DNA of 64,000 nucleotides from Helichrysum umbraculigerum (Eukaryota > Streptophyta > Magnoliopsida > Asterales > Asteraceae): assembly GCA_949592205.1 (NCBI GenBank), contig CATIUR010000003.1, positions 86,218,501 through 86,282,500 on the forward strand. The letters run 5' to 3'. A program made the translations under genes and the position numbers. Below, piece after piece: positions 22,901-32,852 of this stretch. Under the pieces are notes generated by a model. It made no database searches and was not told the origin of the DNA. It was given only the letters and a program-made list of their open reading frames with translations. Within the stretch, counting starts at the first letter, position 1, and each line of letters starts with the position of its first letter.

Positions 22901-24374
22901 TATGACAATTCGTAACGAGCTTCCTGCTCAAATCCTTACCGCTCAACTCGAAGCAATCAACGATGAAAACTTGGAAAATGAAGCCTTGCGAGGCTTGGAT
23001 AAACAATTCGAAATCAAACCCGATGGAACTCGATACTTCTCTAACCGGGTGTGGTTACCCAAATTCGGAAACTTGCGAGATTTGGTGATGGCTGAAGCTC
23101 ACAAATCTCGATACTCTATACATCCTGGTTCTGACAAGATGTATCACGACGTCAAAGGGTTGTATTGGTGGCCTAACATGAAAGCTGACATCGCCTTGTA
23201 CGTCAGTAAATGCCTAACATGTTCCAAAGTCAAGGCCGAACACCAAAGACCCTCGGGGTTGCTCCAACAACCTGAAATTCCTCAATGGAAATGGGAACAG
23301 ATTTCCATGGACTTCATTACCAAACTACCGAAAACTTCGAGTGGTTGCGATACCATTTGGGTGATCGTGGACCGTCTCACAAAATCTGCTCATTTTCTGG
23401 CCATCAAGGAAACCGACAAGATGGAGCGTCTGACTCGCATCTATGTCAAAGAAATCATCTCGCGACACGGTGTACCTATCTCGATCATCTCGGATAGGGA
23501 CAGCCGTTTTACTTCTAACTTTTGGCAATCACTACAGAAATCTCTTGGTACTCGTCTGGATATGAGTACTGCTTATCACCCGCAAACAGATGGCCAAAGC
23601 GAGCGAACTATTCAAACACTGGAGGATATGTTACGAGCCTGCGTAGTTGACTTCGGTACTTCTTGGGAAAATCACTTACCGTTGTGCGAATTCTCGTACA
23701 ATAACAGTTACCATACCAGCATAAAGGCTGCAACCTTCGAGGCACTTTACGGGCGTAAGTGCCGATCACCTGTCTGTTGGACTGAGTTAGGAGATTCCCA
23801 ACTCACGGGTCCAGATATTATTCATGAAACTACTGAGAAAATCATCGGTATTCAAAACCGGCTGAAAGCCGCACGTGATCGTCAGAAAAGCTATGCTGAC
23901 GTGAGACGCAAACACCTTGAGTTCCAGGTAGGGGACAAGGTACTTCTCAAAGTGGCACCGTGGAAGGGTGTCATTCGATTCGGAAAGCGAGGCAAACTAA
24001 ATCCTAGATACATCGGACCATTCGAAATCCTTGAAAGGATTGGTCCAGTGGCATACCGCCTGCAACTTCCTACTGAACTTAGCAGCGTTCACAACACATT
24101 CCACATTTCTAACCTGAAGAAATGTCTGTCTGACGAGACACTGATTATACCGCTCGACGAAATCCAAATCGATGATAAACTTCATTTTGTCGAGGAACCT
24201 ATGGAAATCATGGACCGAGAGGTCAAGCAATTGAAACAGAGTCGTATTTCCATTGTAAAGGTCAGGTGGAATTCTAGGCGTGGCCCGGAGTTCACCTGGG
24301 AACGGGAAGACCAAATGCGACAGAAATACCCACATCTCTTCCCAGATAACGCACCGTCCGTGCACTCGAGCTAA
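19962..24374 (+). pseudogene. Tekay gag-pol polyprotein with two in-frame stops
   Basis: One continuous frame of 1471 codons is interrupted by TGA at 20226-20228 and TGA at 21963-21965. The order is gag, CCHC knuckles (CSNCKRFGHLAKDC; CFGCGNTGHFKKDC), protease (LFDTGADRSFIS), reverse transcriptase (FIDDILIYS), RNase H (YCDASHQGLG), integrase with HHCC zinc finger and D,D-E core, and a C-terminal chromodomain (REVKQLKQSRI to WERED). At the two stop sites the intact paralogue at 57386-61831 has Asn and Arg codons. The chromodomain would direct integration to marked chromatin. Confidence 0.95.
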
Positions 24375-24395
24375 TTTCGGGACGAAATTTCTTTA

Positions 24396-24407
24396 ACAAA
24401 GGGAGAA
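24396..24407 (+). other. Polypurine tract
   Basis: AACAAAGGGAGAA lies directly before the right LTR start TGTAACACC. Confidence 0.85.
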
Positions 24408-26944
24408 TGTAACACCTGCCTAATTAGGATAATTAATTATGCCTAATTGTTTGTAACTAGTTGTAATTAGCATGTAATAGGACTAATTACATGCTCTATT
24501 TGTATATATATATAAGGTGATTTATATATATATGAGTGTACTTATGCGATTTGGATGAATCGTACGAATTAACCGGACGGAGTCCGACACAGTTATTTGG
24601 ACGTTGGTGATAGAAATTAACTTAAATAATGAGAACGTATTTTTGTTATATAAAATACGCAACTGAACGGACATTATTTACATATTATCACGACGACATT
24701 TTAAATAATACAACAAAACGTAATAAACACGACTTAAACACAAAATACATAATTCATTTAAAGATTGACAAAATAATTCGATAAAATTTATTTAACAAAA
24801 CTTGTAATTAAAAATGGATAATTAATGTGCAAAATAAATATTTAACGTTTAAATGACGGAGAAAACGAACACCGCACGGAGCCCGATCGCGGGGACTGAA
24901 AAATGGGAGGATAAACCTCCCCATTTTCCTTTTTCTTTCTCATTCTCCACTTCCCTCTTCTCTCTCTTTCTTTCTTTCTCTCTAAATAGAAAACCCACCA
25001 CCACCATTCAAAATTGCATAATACTACCACTAAACCCACTCGGATTTCCTCGCCCCTTTGGAATAAAAGCACCACCGCAACACGATCTACCATCCTATCT
25101 TTTCGGATTTTCAATCCGACACTTTGTAAGTTTCCGAAAAATCCCGACATCTCTCGTTTTTGATCTTTTTTACTTGTTTATGGTTTATAATGGCTTGTTA
25201 TGTCCATTTTTGGGTTGGGTAAAAGATTTGGACCCAACGGAAACCGGGAAACTCGTTTTCGACTAAATTTCCGGCCATCAGACCGCAACGTCACACCTGG
25301 CCAGGGGCCTCTGCGACGTCGCGACCTACGTCGCACAAAAATCTCAACGTCGCACTAGCGACGCAGCCCATTACGTCGCATTAACTTGCGGATGTCGCAC
25401 GTAGCGACGTAGACTTTAACGTCGCAAACCGAACTAACGTCGCACTTAGCGACGCAACACCCTACGTCGCATTGAATTGCGAAGGTCGCATAATGCGACG
25501 CACACGTCCACGTCGCACCTTACGTCGCTTGCGACGTCGCATCCAACGTCGCATAAAACAGAACCCTGAAAACTCAGATTTTACTAAGTGTCGGAACCAG
25601 GATTTTACCACCTAATTTTACTCCAAATCCAGATTTCTGATACGTTTTCACTAAAGGAAAGTGGTAGGAATAAAAATTTTCCAAGCATACCTGGCAGCTC
25701 GACCCCAGCCAGGGGCTCTGCCTCTTGGACCCCGCTACCAGGGGCGCTGCCCCCGGACCCCCGTGTTTAGATGTCGTAAATACATTTCACACTAAGTGTC
25801 GAACACTTACAAATAACGAAACCTGATTCAACATTACATATAATGATAACACTTTGAATCCTTATTACAAACCGTCACCAACGGGCCATACTTGTTTTCA
25901 AACTACAAACGGATTACTAAACAAACACTTGGACATAACGAGTTATGTAGACAACTAGACTAGATGGTCTTGCGAGACATCTACTTACTTGACTTTATAT
26001 GTTTAGGCATTTAAAGGTTACGGGTTCGGAGAACCTACTCACTACTTACTGAATTCCACCGCTTACTACTCGACTCAGGTGAGTCTTACGGCCCCACTTT
26101 TACTGTTTTATCTTATTGGGGGAGAAACATGCAACTGCTTTTCTTTGAACACAAGTACTAGAACTGTTTACTATACCAAACGGAATTGCGTGAGTCTACT
26201 TACAAACAGAAGTCTCTCCATCATATATCGTTAGTTATGGACTTAAGCGCGAACACTAGTTAATGGATCCATTAGGGAAATGACCCTCCCCACCCGGGGC
26301 AGTAGCGCTGCCACGTACTGATTTACACGTAGAAATGGGTGACTACTTATTTGTTACTGATGCTTGCTCAATTACGAGCATGTCACGGGAGCAAACTTAA
26401 TACTTACGGGTTAAGCTTCGATTATGAGCCTCATGGCAACGGTATAAACTTATTTAATTACATTTGCTGGATTGCAAATACTGGTTTTACGATTGCTGGA
26501 TTGCAATTGCTGATTTTACGCCTACGGGCATTACTAATGAAATCTCGTGTTCAAAGCTGATATTACTTACAAACCTGTGAGATTCACCAACCTTTTGGTT
26601 GACACTTTTTAGCATGTTTTCTCAGGTACCCGGATGGAGTAGGGTTACTCCGGGATTTAGCTAGAGTCGCATGATTTCAACACAACTGCATTAACGGAGA
26701 TTCTTAGCATTATCTTTTGTATATTACGATTATGTAATAGAATCTCCCGCTATACGCGTGGACTCTAGGGGAAACTACATTTTGTATACGAAAACACTAA
26801 GTTTTCAAACATTATATCTATGGAATGTAACTAATTTACAAATGTTGCATATAGATGTCGTTTGCTTTATCTTTGTGCTGTGATATTTGATTAGTAACAC
26901 CCCAAACTATGCTTCCGCAAATCATCAAATTTGGGGGTGTTATA
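24408..26944 (+). repeat. Right LTR of Tekay-type element, 2537 bp
   Basis: It matches the left LTR. The terminal TTACA has changed to TTATA. The hairpin array is at 25276-25560. Confidence 0.95.
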
Positions 26945-26949
26945 GTTCT
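26945..26949. repeat. Target site duplication GTTCT (right)
   Basis: Matches 16305-16309. Confidence 0.9.
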
Positions 26950-27065
26950 GGACAATGGAAATCGATATACTGTTCATATCTATCTCTCCAGTAAACATAA
27001 TCCAAATCTGGCCCAAAGAACGGAGGTTTATTGCTAGAACCAATATCATTGTTCTGTCTGAGCAT
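26945..27065 (-). pseudogene. Copia gag, 5' fragment
   Basis: On the minus strand from ATG at 27063-27065 (first Met, in EMLRQNND) the frame reads through PFFGPDLDYVYWRDR, a typical copia gag start, and is cut at the chromovirus insertion. It resumes in phase at 16304. The frame is also open upstream to ~27116, just after a TTTACAG acceptor-like sequence, so the true N-terminus may come from a spliced leader. Confidence 0.75.
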
Positions 27066-27155
27066 CTCTCTAATTCCTCTAATATCTTCCTTATCTTGTA
27101 ATGTACCTGTAAAATCAACTTAAAACAAAAACTGGGAAGCTGATTAGTAACAAAG

Positions 27156-27705
27156 GCGTCACTTGGTGTGACGCACCTTAGTGTCGCAAAGAGTAGCGGC
27201 ACTTGATAAGTGACGCTATCGAGTGACGGATAAACAAACAGAACGACACTAGAGATTAGTGTCGTATAACCAAAGAAGTGACGGACTCAAGTGACGGACT
27301 TGAGTGTCGCTTAGCAATAACAGGCGTCACTAAATCGAGTGACGGATAAACAAAAAGAATGACACTAGAGATTAGTGTCGTATAACCAAAGAAGTGACGG
27401 ACTCAAGTGACGGACTTGAGTGTCGCTTAGCAATAACAGGCGTCACTAAGGCAAGTGACGCTGTAAGTGACTCAGAGTGGTAACGCGTCACTAGTAGTAA
27501 GTGACGGATGATACACAAGTGTCGTATCAAATGACGCAATTGAGTGTCGGAATGAATAGTAGGCATCACTAAGGTAAGTGACGTATAATCCTCAAGTGAC
27601 GTTACTGAGTGACGTACTTGAGTGTCGTTAAAACCCTAATTGCTCCTTACAAAAGTGTCGCTCGAAGTGCCGCACAAATTGTCGAAGTGACGCTCCGAGT
27701 GACGC
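27156..27705. repeat. GTGACGC/GCGACAC hairpin array in copia leader
   Basis: About 550 bases between the primer site and gag are packed with CGTCACT, AGTGACG, GTGTCG and CGACACT words forming short hairpins, for example 27440-27461. A segment of about 110 bases around 27230-27440 is tandemly duplicated. The same stems occur in the copia LTR and in the Tekay LTR at 56091-56490. Confidence 0.85.
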
Positions 27706-27921
27706 AGAAACGGCTGTGAACGCCCAAAAACCCCAAAAATCGAATTTTCGTAAACCAAACGAAAATTCTTGAGTCCCAATCGTACGAAACCTGTAAAACC
27801 TTACTCAAAACACAGTAATAGCACCAAATTGATCCTAATCTTGCTAGAATATCTTTGATCTTCACAAAATCGAACCAAAAACTCTCCAATACACGAACAC
27901 ACGTGATCAAATCAACTCCGA

Positions 27922-27934
27922 GGCTCTGATACCA
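27922..27934 (-). other. Copia primer binding site
   Basis: TGGTATCAGAGCC on the minus strand, two bases inside the LTR, complementary to initiator tRNA-Met. Confidence 0.9.
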
Positions 27935-27936
27935 GT

Positions 27937-28384
27937 TGATAGTGCCCCTTGCTGTGGATCTGAGTGATGATCGAAAGTAATAGATTGGCGGAATCAATCA
28001 ATTACACAAATAACTAATAAACTTCAAACCGAAACGAATGATTAATCAAACAAAACAAGTTAATTAGCTTAACGAATGTATTGGAATGTGTTTACAGATT
28101 GCTTAGTCGACAAATGGTTCTAGGGTTTCGTCAACTAGCCGAAAACCCGTAGGTTTGTATTTATACTAAAACTAAATCGGCAGACATGCGTCACTTGGGA
28201 AGTGTCGCATGTTGCCGCCCTCATGCGTCACTTACCTAAGTGACGCTATGCGACACTAAGGCAAGTGTTGCCTAACACAGAAGTTAAGTGTCGCTACAGA
28301 CTAAAATGACTTTTCTATTACAATCAACTAACGACACTTACAACTCTATAGACCAACTGACAGACACACAAACATGTATCAACA
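27937..28384 (-). repeat. Copia 5' LTR, 448 bp
   Basis: In minus orientation it runs TGTTGATACATG...CACTATCA. It is followed by the primer site, leader and gag. The outer edge joins the second Athila-like element at 28385. Confidence 0.93.
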
Positions 28385-28560
28385 AGAGTAAAGCCCTACC
28401 TCATTGATTTATCATATAAGAGGTAAGGTGCTTCTCGAAAAAAATAGGTTTTTAATAAGCTTCGCGCTGACCTGTTTCTCCGCTTTTGTGTACTATCAAT
28501 GGAGCTACCGAGATCTATTGACTAAGCTTTGTAAAAGAAATTTAATAATTTGATTAAAAT
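28385..28560. other. Interior of the second Athila-like element, no gene recognised
   Basis: Sequence between the copia insertion and the accessory ORF. I could not recognise gag or protease remains in it. Confidence 0.4.
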
Positions 28561-30048
28561 ATGTGTAATTATGTAAATATATTCTATTTGTATAATATGT
28601 TTTACTTGTATTATATGTGCTCTGAATTAAGTGATAATTTGTGTATACAGACTTCGTTAACTATTAGTGAAATGGAAAATAAACAAATGGAAATTTTGAA
28701 TGAAACTGTGGAATGCAAGGATGTCTGTGTTGATGAATATTCTCTTAGGACAATTGATAACCCTACACTAGATACTATATCTGAAGAAGAGGAAGAGGAT
28801 TTAGAAAGTATGTCTGAAGAAGAAGGGAATGACTTAGGTATTAACACTGAGGTTGAAGATACTAATTTAGGAAGGATACCTGTGCCAGTAGTTAGTACGA
28901 GAGGTGGAATGATTCAGCTTTTAGAAATTGGGAAAAATGATACATATCATATTATGGCTGTCATCAGGGCGTCTACTATTGACTTTACACCTGAACAAAA
29001 ATACATAATTGAGAAGATTGAAAAAGAATATGAAGACTGGTATAATCCTAACCAAACTCAGATGGTGAACTATTTTGATAAGTATATAACTGAACTGAAG
29101 GATACGCTATATCAGCAAGAAGCTCAAGAGGAAGATTTCTTTGAAGGTCAGAAGATTTTGTATTCATGTGTCTACAGAGCATTGACTAGATATCCGTTTC
29201 CTTACTCTGATAAACAAATTAGTTTATTGGAATCTTATAAGAATCAAATGGATTGGGCAACTGGAAATCTAACGCAGATGGCAGATATTTGTTTGATAGA
29301 AGAATTGCATGAAGTAATTAACTTATTGGAACAAAAAGATTATAAGAATTGCAGCACTTACTATGTAGACTGTACGGTGGAATATTATGTGCAACAAATA
29401 ATATATGATCTACATTATCCCGCACAAGATGAACTGAAGAGGAAAGTTCCGGATGGAATATCTGAAGTGGCATTAGTTAATGTGGCGAACTATGTGATTA
29501 TGGAGCTTAAGTCAATTTTTCATGGGATGAATCATTTTTGTCGCATTGATCTATTTCATTTAGGATTATCTCAAATTTATACGAAAATGATAAATATGTT
29601 TAGATTTTCGGGATTGTTGTTTACTGAGCGTCACAGAGAGTTAATGAAAGGAATAGTATGGGAAGTTGAAGAGGTAGTAAGAGATCCTACAACTGGAAAG
29701 TATGAAATGTTACATTTAGGATTTTATGGTTTTATGGATGAGTTAAGACGTAAGCATCAAGAGCGTGAAATTAAGGAAGTAAATGGATATAAGGTGATTA
29801 ACGAAGAAGGGCAGGTAGCTAAGGCAATAAAGAAAATAATGAGGGAATTTTACGAATTGCAAATAGCAGCTGATGAACATCACCGACATTTTAAAGACTC
29901 CACTGCTAGAGTACCTGATATCACTAAAACCATGTTTAGATACTTTTTAAGAATCTTTCCCCCTGACCAGAAAATCCCTGTAACCTTTATGCTACCAAAT
30001 GGTTACTATGTTTCACCACTAGCTCGAGAATGGGTTCATCAACCTTGA
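28561..30048 (+). CDS. Accessory ORF of second Athila-like element, 495 aa
   Basis: Intact from ATG at 28561; ATG at 28672 (MENKQMEILNE) is an alternative start because the first ~37 residues have no counterpart. An acidic Glu-rich N-terminal region is followed by ~390 residues homologous to 3860-5392, at perhaps 35-40% identity by eye. Shared blocks include MAVIR.STI, FPYSDKQ, DWATGN, LFH.GL, MINMFR, FYGFMD and RYFL. The sequence is much more AT-rich than its relative, yet the protein is conserved, which implies selection on the product. No transmembrane segment or catalytic motif is visible. What precedes it is cut off by the copia insertion, so whether this element ever had pol is unknown. 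Confidence 0.75.
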   Translation: MCNYVNIFYLYNMFYLYYMCSELSDNLCIQTSLTISEMENKQMEILNETVECKDVCVDEYSLRTIDNPTLDTISEEEEEDLESMSEEEGNDLGINTEVEDTNLGRIPVPVVSTRGGMIQLLEIGKNDTYHIMAVIRASTIDFTPEQKYIIEKIEKEYEDWYNPNQTQMVNYFDKYITELKDTLYQQEAQEEDFFEGQKILYSCVYRALTRYPFPYSDKQISLLESYKNQMDWATGNLTQMADICLIEELHEVINLLEQKDYKNCSTYYVDCTVEYYVQQIIYDLHYPAQDELKRKVPDGISEVALVNVANYVIMELKSIFHGMNHFCRIDLFHLGLSQIYTKMINMFRFSGLLFTERHRELMKGIVWEVEEVVRDPTTGKYEMLHLGFYGFMDELRRKHQEREIKEVNGYKVINEEGQVAKAIKKIMREFYELQIAADEHHRHFKDSTARVPDITKTMFRYFLRIFPPDQKIPVTFMLPNGYYVSPLAREWVHQP

Positions 30049-32321
30049 AGACATTCGCACATTCTTATTCCCATTTGAGTTTTCATTTTGTTATTAGTTA
30101 TGATTTCTTTTGATTAAACTTTCGTTATTTGTTAGTTGACGGTTATTAAGTTTTTAATATATGTGTTATTTTAGGAATAATTGTCATGTTCGTATGTCAT
30201 TTTAGTATTGAAGTGGTTGAATGTTTTCATATTAATCTCGGTTATATTATATAAGGTATGGTACTTTTCAATTTAATAACCATATTTTATGCTTGCAAAA
30301 AAAAATCATTTTAAGGTTCATATTGGATTTTATCCTCACTTTTATAAGTTTTTTTTATGACATCGTGAAATGGTTATAATGTTGGTTTGACAAGGATGAG
30401 TTATTTTATAAGAATTGTTAAAATACTTTGATAAAATAATGGAAGTAGGTATGAGAAATTTAACTATAACATACATACCATATTTTTAACTTAGTGAATG
30501 AATGGTTTTTCTTTGAATATTGGTATTATTTTACTAAGGTGTGGATACATTAATCCAGTGATTGCTTTTATTTAATTATTCTTTATAGTTAGGATTTTTG
30601 AAATCTGAGTTGTATATATGTTTTTGCTATAAAGATAATTATTATAAAATGTTTTACCAGATAATGAGATGAAACATTTATGCAGAGATTTTTAATCAAT
30701 TATTTGAAGTAAATGAAGTTTATTCAAAAAGTTAAACATTAATAAAGAATTAGTGTATAGTATATTTTAGTTTTTATACAAATATCGACTTAGTAAATCG
30801 ATGGTATCCAACTAACGGTTTAATACTTTTCGGTTTTATTTGGAAATAATCTGAATAGCTGTAGTTTAATAAGTTTTTATACAATAGCATGTGTTTATAT
30901 GTTTCTGGATTATCTTTAATTTGTTTTTCATTTTTATATTTGGTACGTTTAATTTGTTTGCTTGTTTACTTTTAGAATACCATTGCGACTTTTCGAAGTT
31001 GGCATGCGTATAGTACAGCTGAACTATGCATTGAAATTGGAATTTTTGGAAATTTAATAAGTTTATTATGAACTTTATGGGTATGTTCACTTGAAACCCT
31101 CACGAGACTATAACTCATCCACTCGGGATACCGAGGGGTTTAAAGGCTTATTGCATATGCTAAATGCAATCGTGATTAACTTCGAAAGTGTGGATGTTGT
31201 ATATTATTTTTCAAGAGATGAAGGAACCAACCAAGCAGATTCATAATTTCAGTCAGGGGAGTTTTCTGTTCTATTTTTCTTTCCCTTAACTTTTGTTTAT
31301 CAATTTTTATACAATGAGGGCATTGTATAATTTAAGTGTGGGGATAGGGTTCATAAGAAAAAGAATTTCTTTAATTAATCATTTAAGTTTATGTTTGTTC
31401 TTAAATTTTATTAAAAATTTAAAATTTTTAAGTTAATAACTAAGTATTTATTAGTTATACTACTTTTGTTAAAAGTTTTGTTTTGTATTTAAAAGTTTAG
31501 ACTTTAATATGGATTAACTGTTTTGTATAAATAACGTAAGCTACTTAATAATAAGTGATATATAGTTATGTGATATGATGTACTAATAGGCAATCTATAT
31601 AAAGATTTCTGGATTTTAAAAAAATTAATAAAATAACTTGTTTATTATTTTATGATTCATAATATGATGTATGACATAAAAGTCTTAATTTTTAAATTTA
31701 TTATGCAATAGTTTTATATCTTTTTACTTATGTGAATACATTTGGGGGTATATATTAATTGTTTCCTCTGTTATACGAAAGTATAGACCTGATCTCTATT
31801 AATATATACTTAAAAATTAAGCAAACACAAGTCAAAAGTACTTGAAAAGTCTTAAAAATAAAAGATACCTAATAAGGTCGCCAAAATGGTTTGACCAAGT
31901 CTGGTTTTGCTTAAACCTGAATCAAGTTATGTCGCTCTGTTGCATGAAAATGCAGACCTGTCACCAATGTCTTGATTCTTAAAAATGTATTTCATATATT
32001 TATTGGGAATATAAAAGAAAATTGTGTGATTAAATTTAAAAGTATATCATATATGGAAATCATAAGTAATATACATACTAACAATAAAAGTGTATTCAGA
32101 AATATGAATATAGATTGTTTAAAGTGGACAAATATATTAGTAATCATTCATGAGCTATATATTACACCAATAATAATAATTTTATTTATACATTATAGTT
32201 ATCCATGTTAATTAAATTGTTTAAATTTTTAATTTATGAAACAGATTTTTAGTATTGGTATTCTGATTCTTAAATATTAGTTTGATGCTTATTTTTAAAT
32301 TTTATTCAGTATTCTACTTGA
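30049..32321 (+). other. Long non-coding 3' region with one internal PPT-like copy
   Basis: AT-rich, no credible gene. AAGTGTGGGGAT at 31334-31345, preceded by GAGGGCATTGTATAA, repeats the word used at the 3' polypurine tract a kilobase downstream. The same arrangement is seen in the first Athila-like element. Confidence 0.65.
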
Positions 32322-32351
32322 GGACAAGCAGAACTTAAGTGTGGGGATATT
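32322..32351 (+). other. Polypurine tract of second Athila-like element
   Basis: TTGAGGACAAGC, then AACTTAAGTGTGGGGATAT, directly before the LTR start TGATAAGC. Confidence 0.85.
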
Positions 32352-32699
32352 TGATAAGCATCAAATAGATAGTATATTTTATAGTAATTTATCCCTATAT
32401 TTATATACATTTTAGTGCATTTATATGATTTTAGATACTTATTTTGTTAATATTTGCAGATATGTATTTTAATTGAAGATTGAAGAAAAAGGAACAAGAA
32501 CGAATCCAAAACTGAAAGAAACTGAAGAAAATGAAGAAACTGAAGAAAATGAAGAAACGAAGAAAAAGGAGTTTAAACCTTGAAGAATTAAAGACTAAAA
32601 GTGTTAAATGGGACAAGATGAAGATTAAAATCCGTTAAAGAAAAGAAGAAGCCCAAAAGTGAGGCCTGGCCCGTTTTTAAGAATATTCTGGAATTCAGT

Positions 32700-32826
32700 C
32701 CAACCGGCGGTTGGAAAGCCCAACCGGCGGTTGGTGTATTAGGGTTGTAAGGTGGTGGAGACACGTGGAGTTGGACCAGGATTCAAAAAGGCCAACCGGC
32801 GGTTGGAGTTCCCAACCTGCGGTTGG
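32700..32826. repeat. CCAACCGGCGGTTGG palindrome array
   Basis: Four copies of a 15-base inverted repeat (7-bp arms CCAACCG/CGGTTGG around one G) at 32700, 32720, 32792 and 32812. The last has one mismatch. The array ends 18 bases before the TATA box. Confidence 0.9.
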
Positions 32827-32844
32827 GAGGTCGGCCAGAAAAAG

Positions 32845-32852
32845 TATAAATA
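32845..32852 (+). promoter_or_regulatory. TATA box of second Athila-like LTR
   Basis: TATAAATA, followed by AGAGG, just downstream of the palindrome array. Confidence 0.75.

Larger units (their letters stand above)
16310..26944 (+). mobile_element. Tekay-type chromovirus, complete, inserted in copia gag
   Basis: The order is LTR, tRNA-Met primer site, coiled-coil ORF, gag-pol with C-terminal chromodomain, PPT, LTR, flanked by perfect GTTCT duplications. LTRs of 2539 and 2537 bp differ at about 16 positions by eye (about 0.6%) plus one TA-repeat indel, so it is young. Two in-frame stops in gag-pol make this copy non-autonomous. Confidence 0.95.

Noticed and set aside
27156..27705. Satellite or centromeric repeat
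   Set aside because: Units are short, irregular and confined to the copia leader and LTRs, not a tandem satellite.
31972..32211. 79-codon frame in the AT-rich 3' region
   Set aside because: Low-complexity AT-rich sequence without homologue in the related element.
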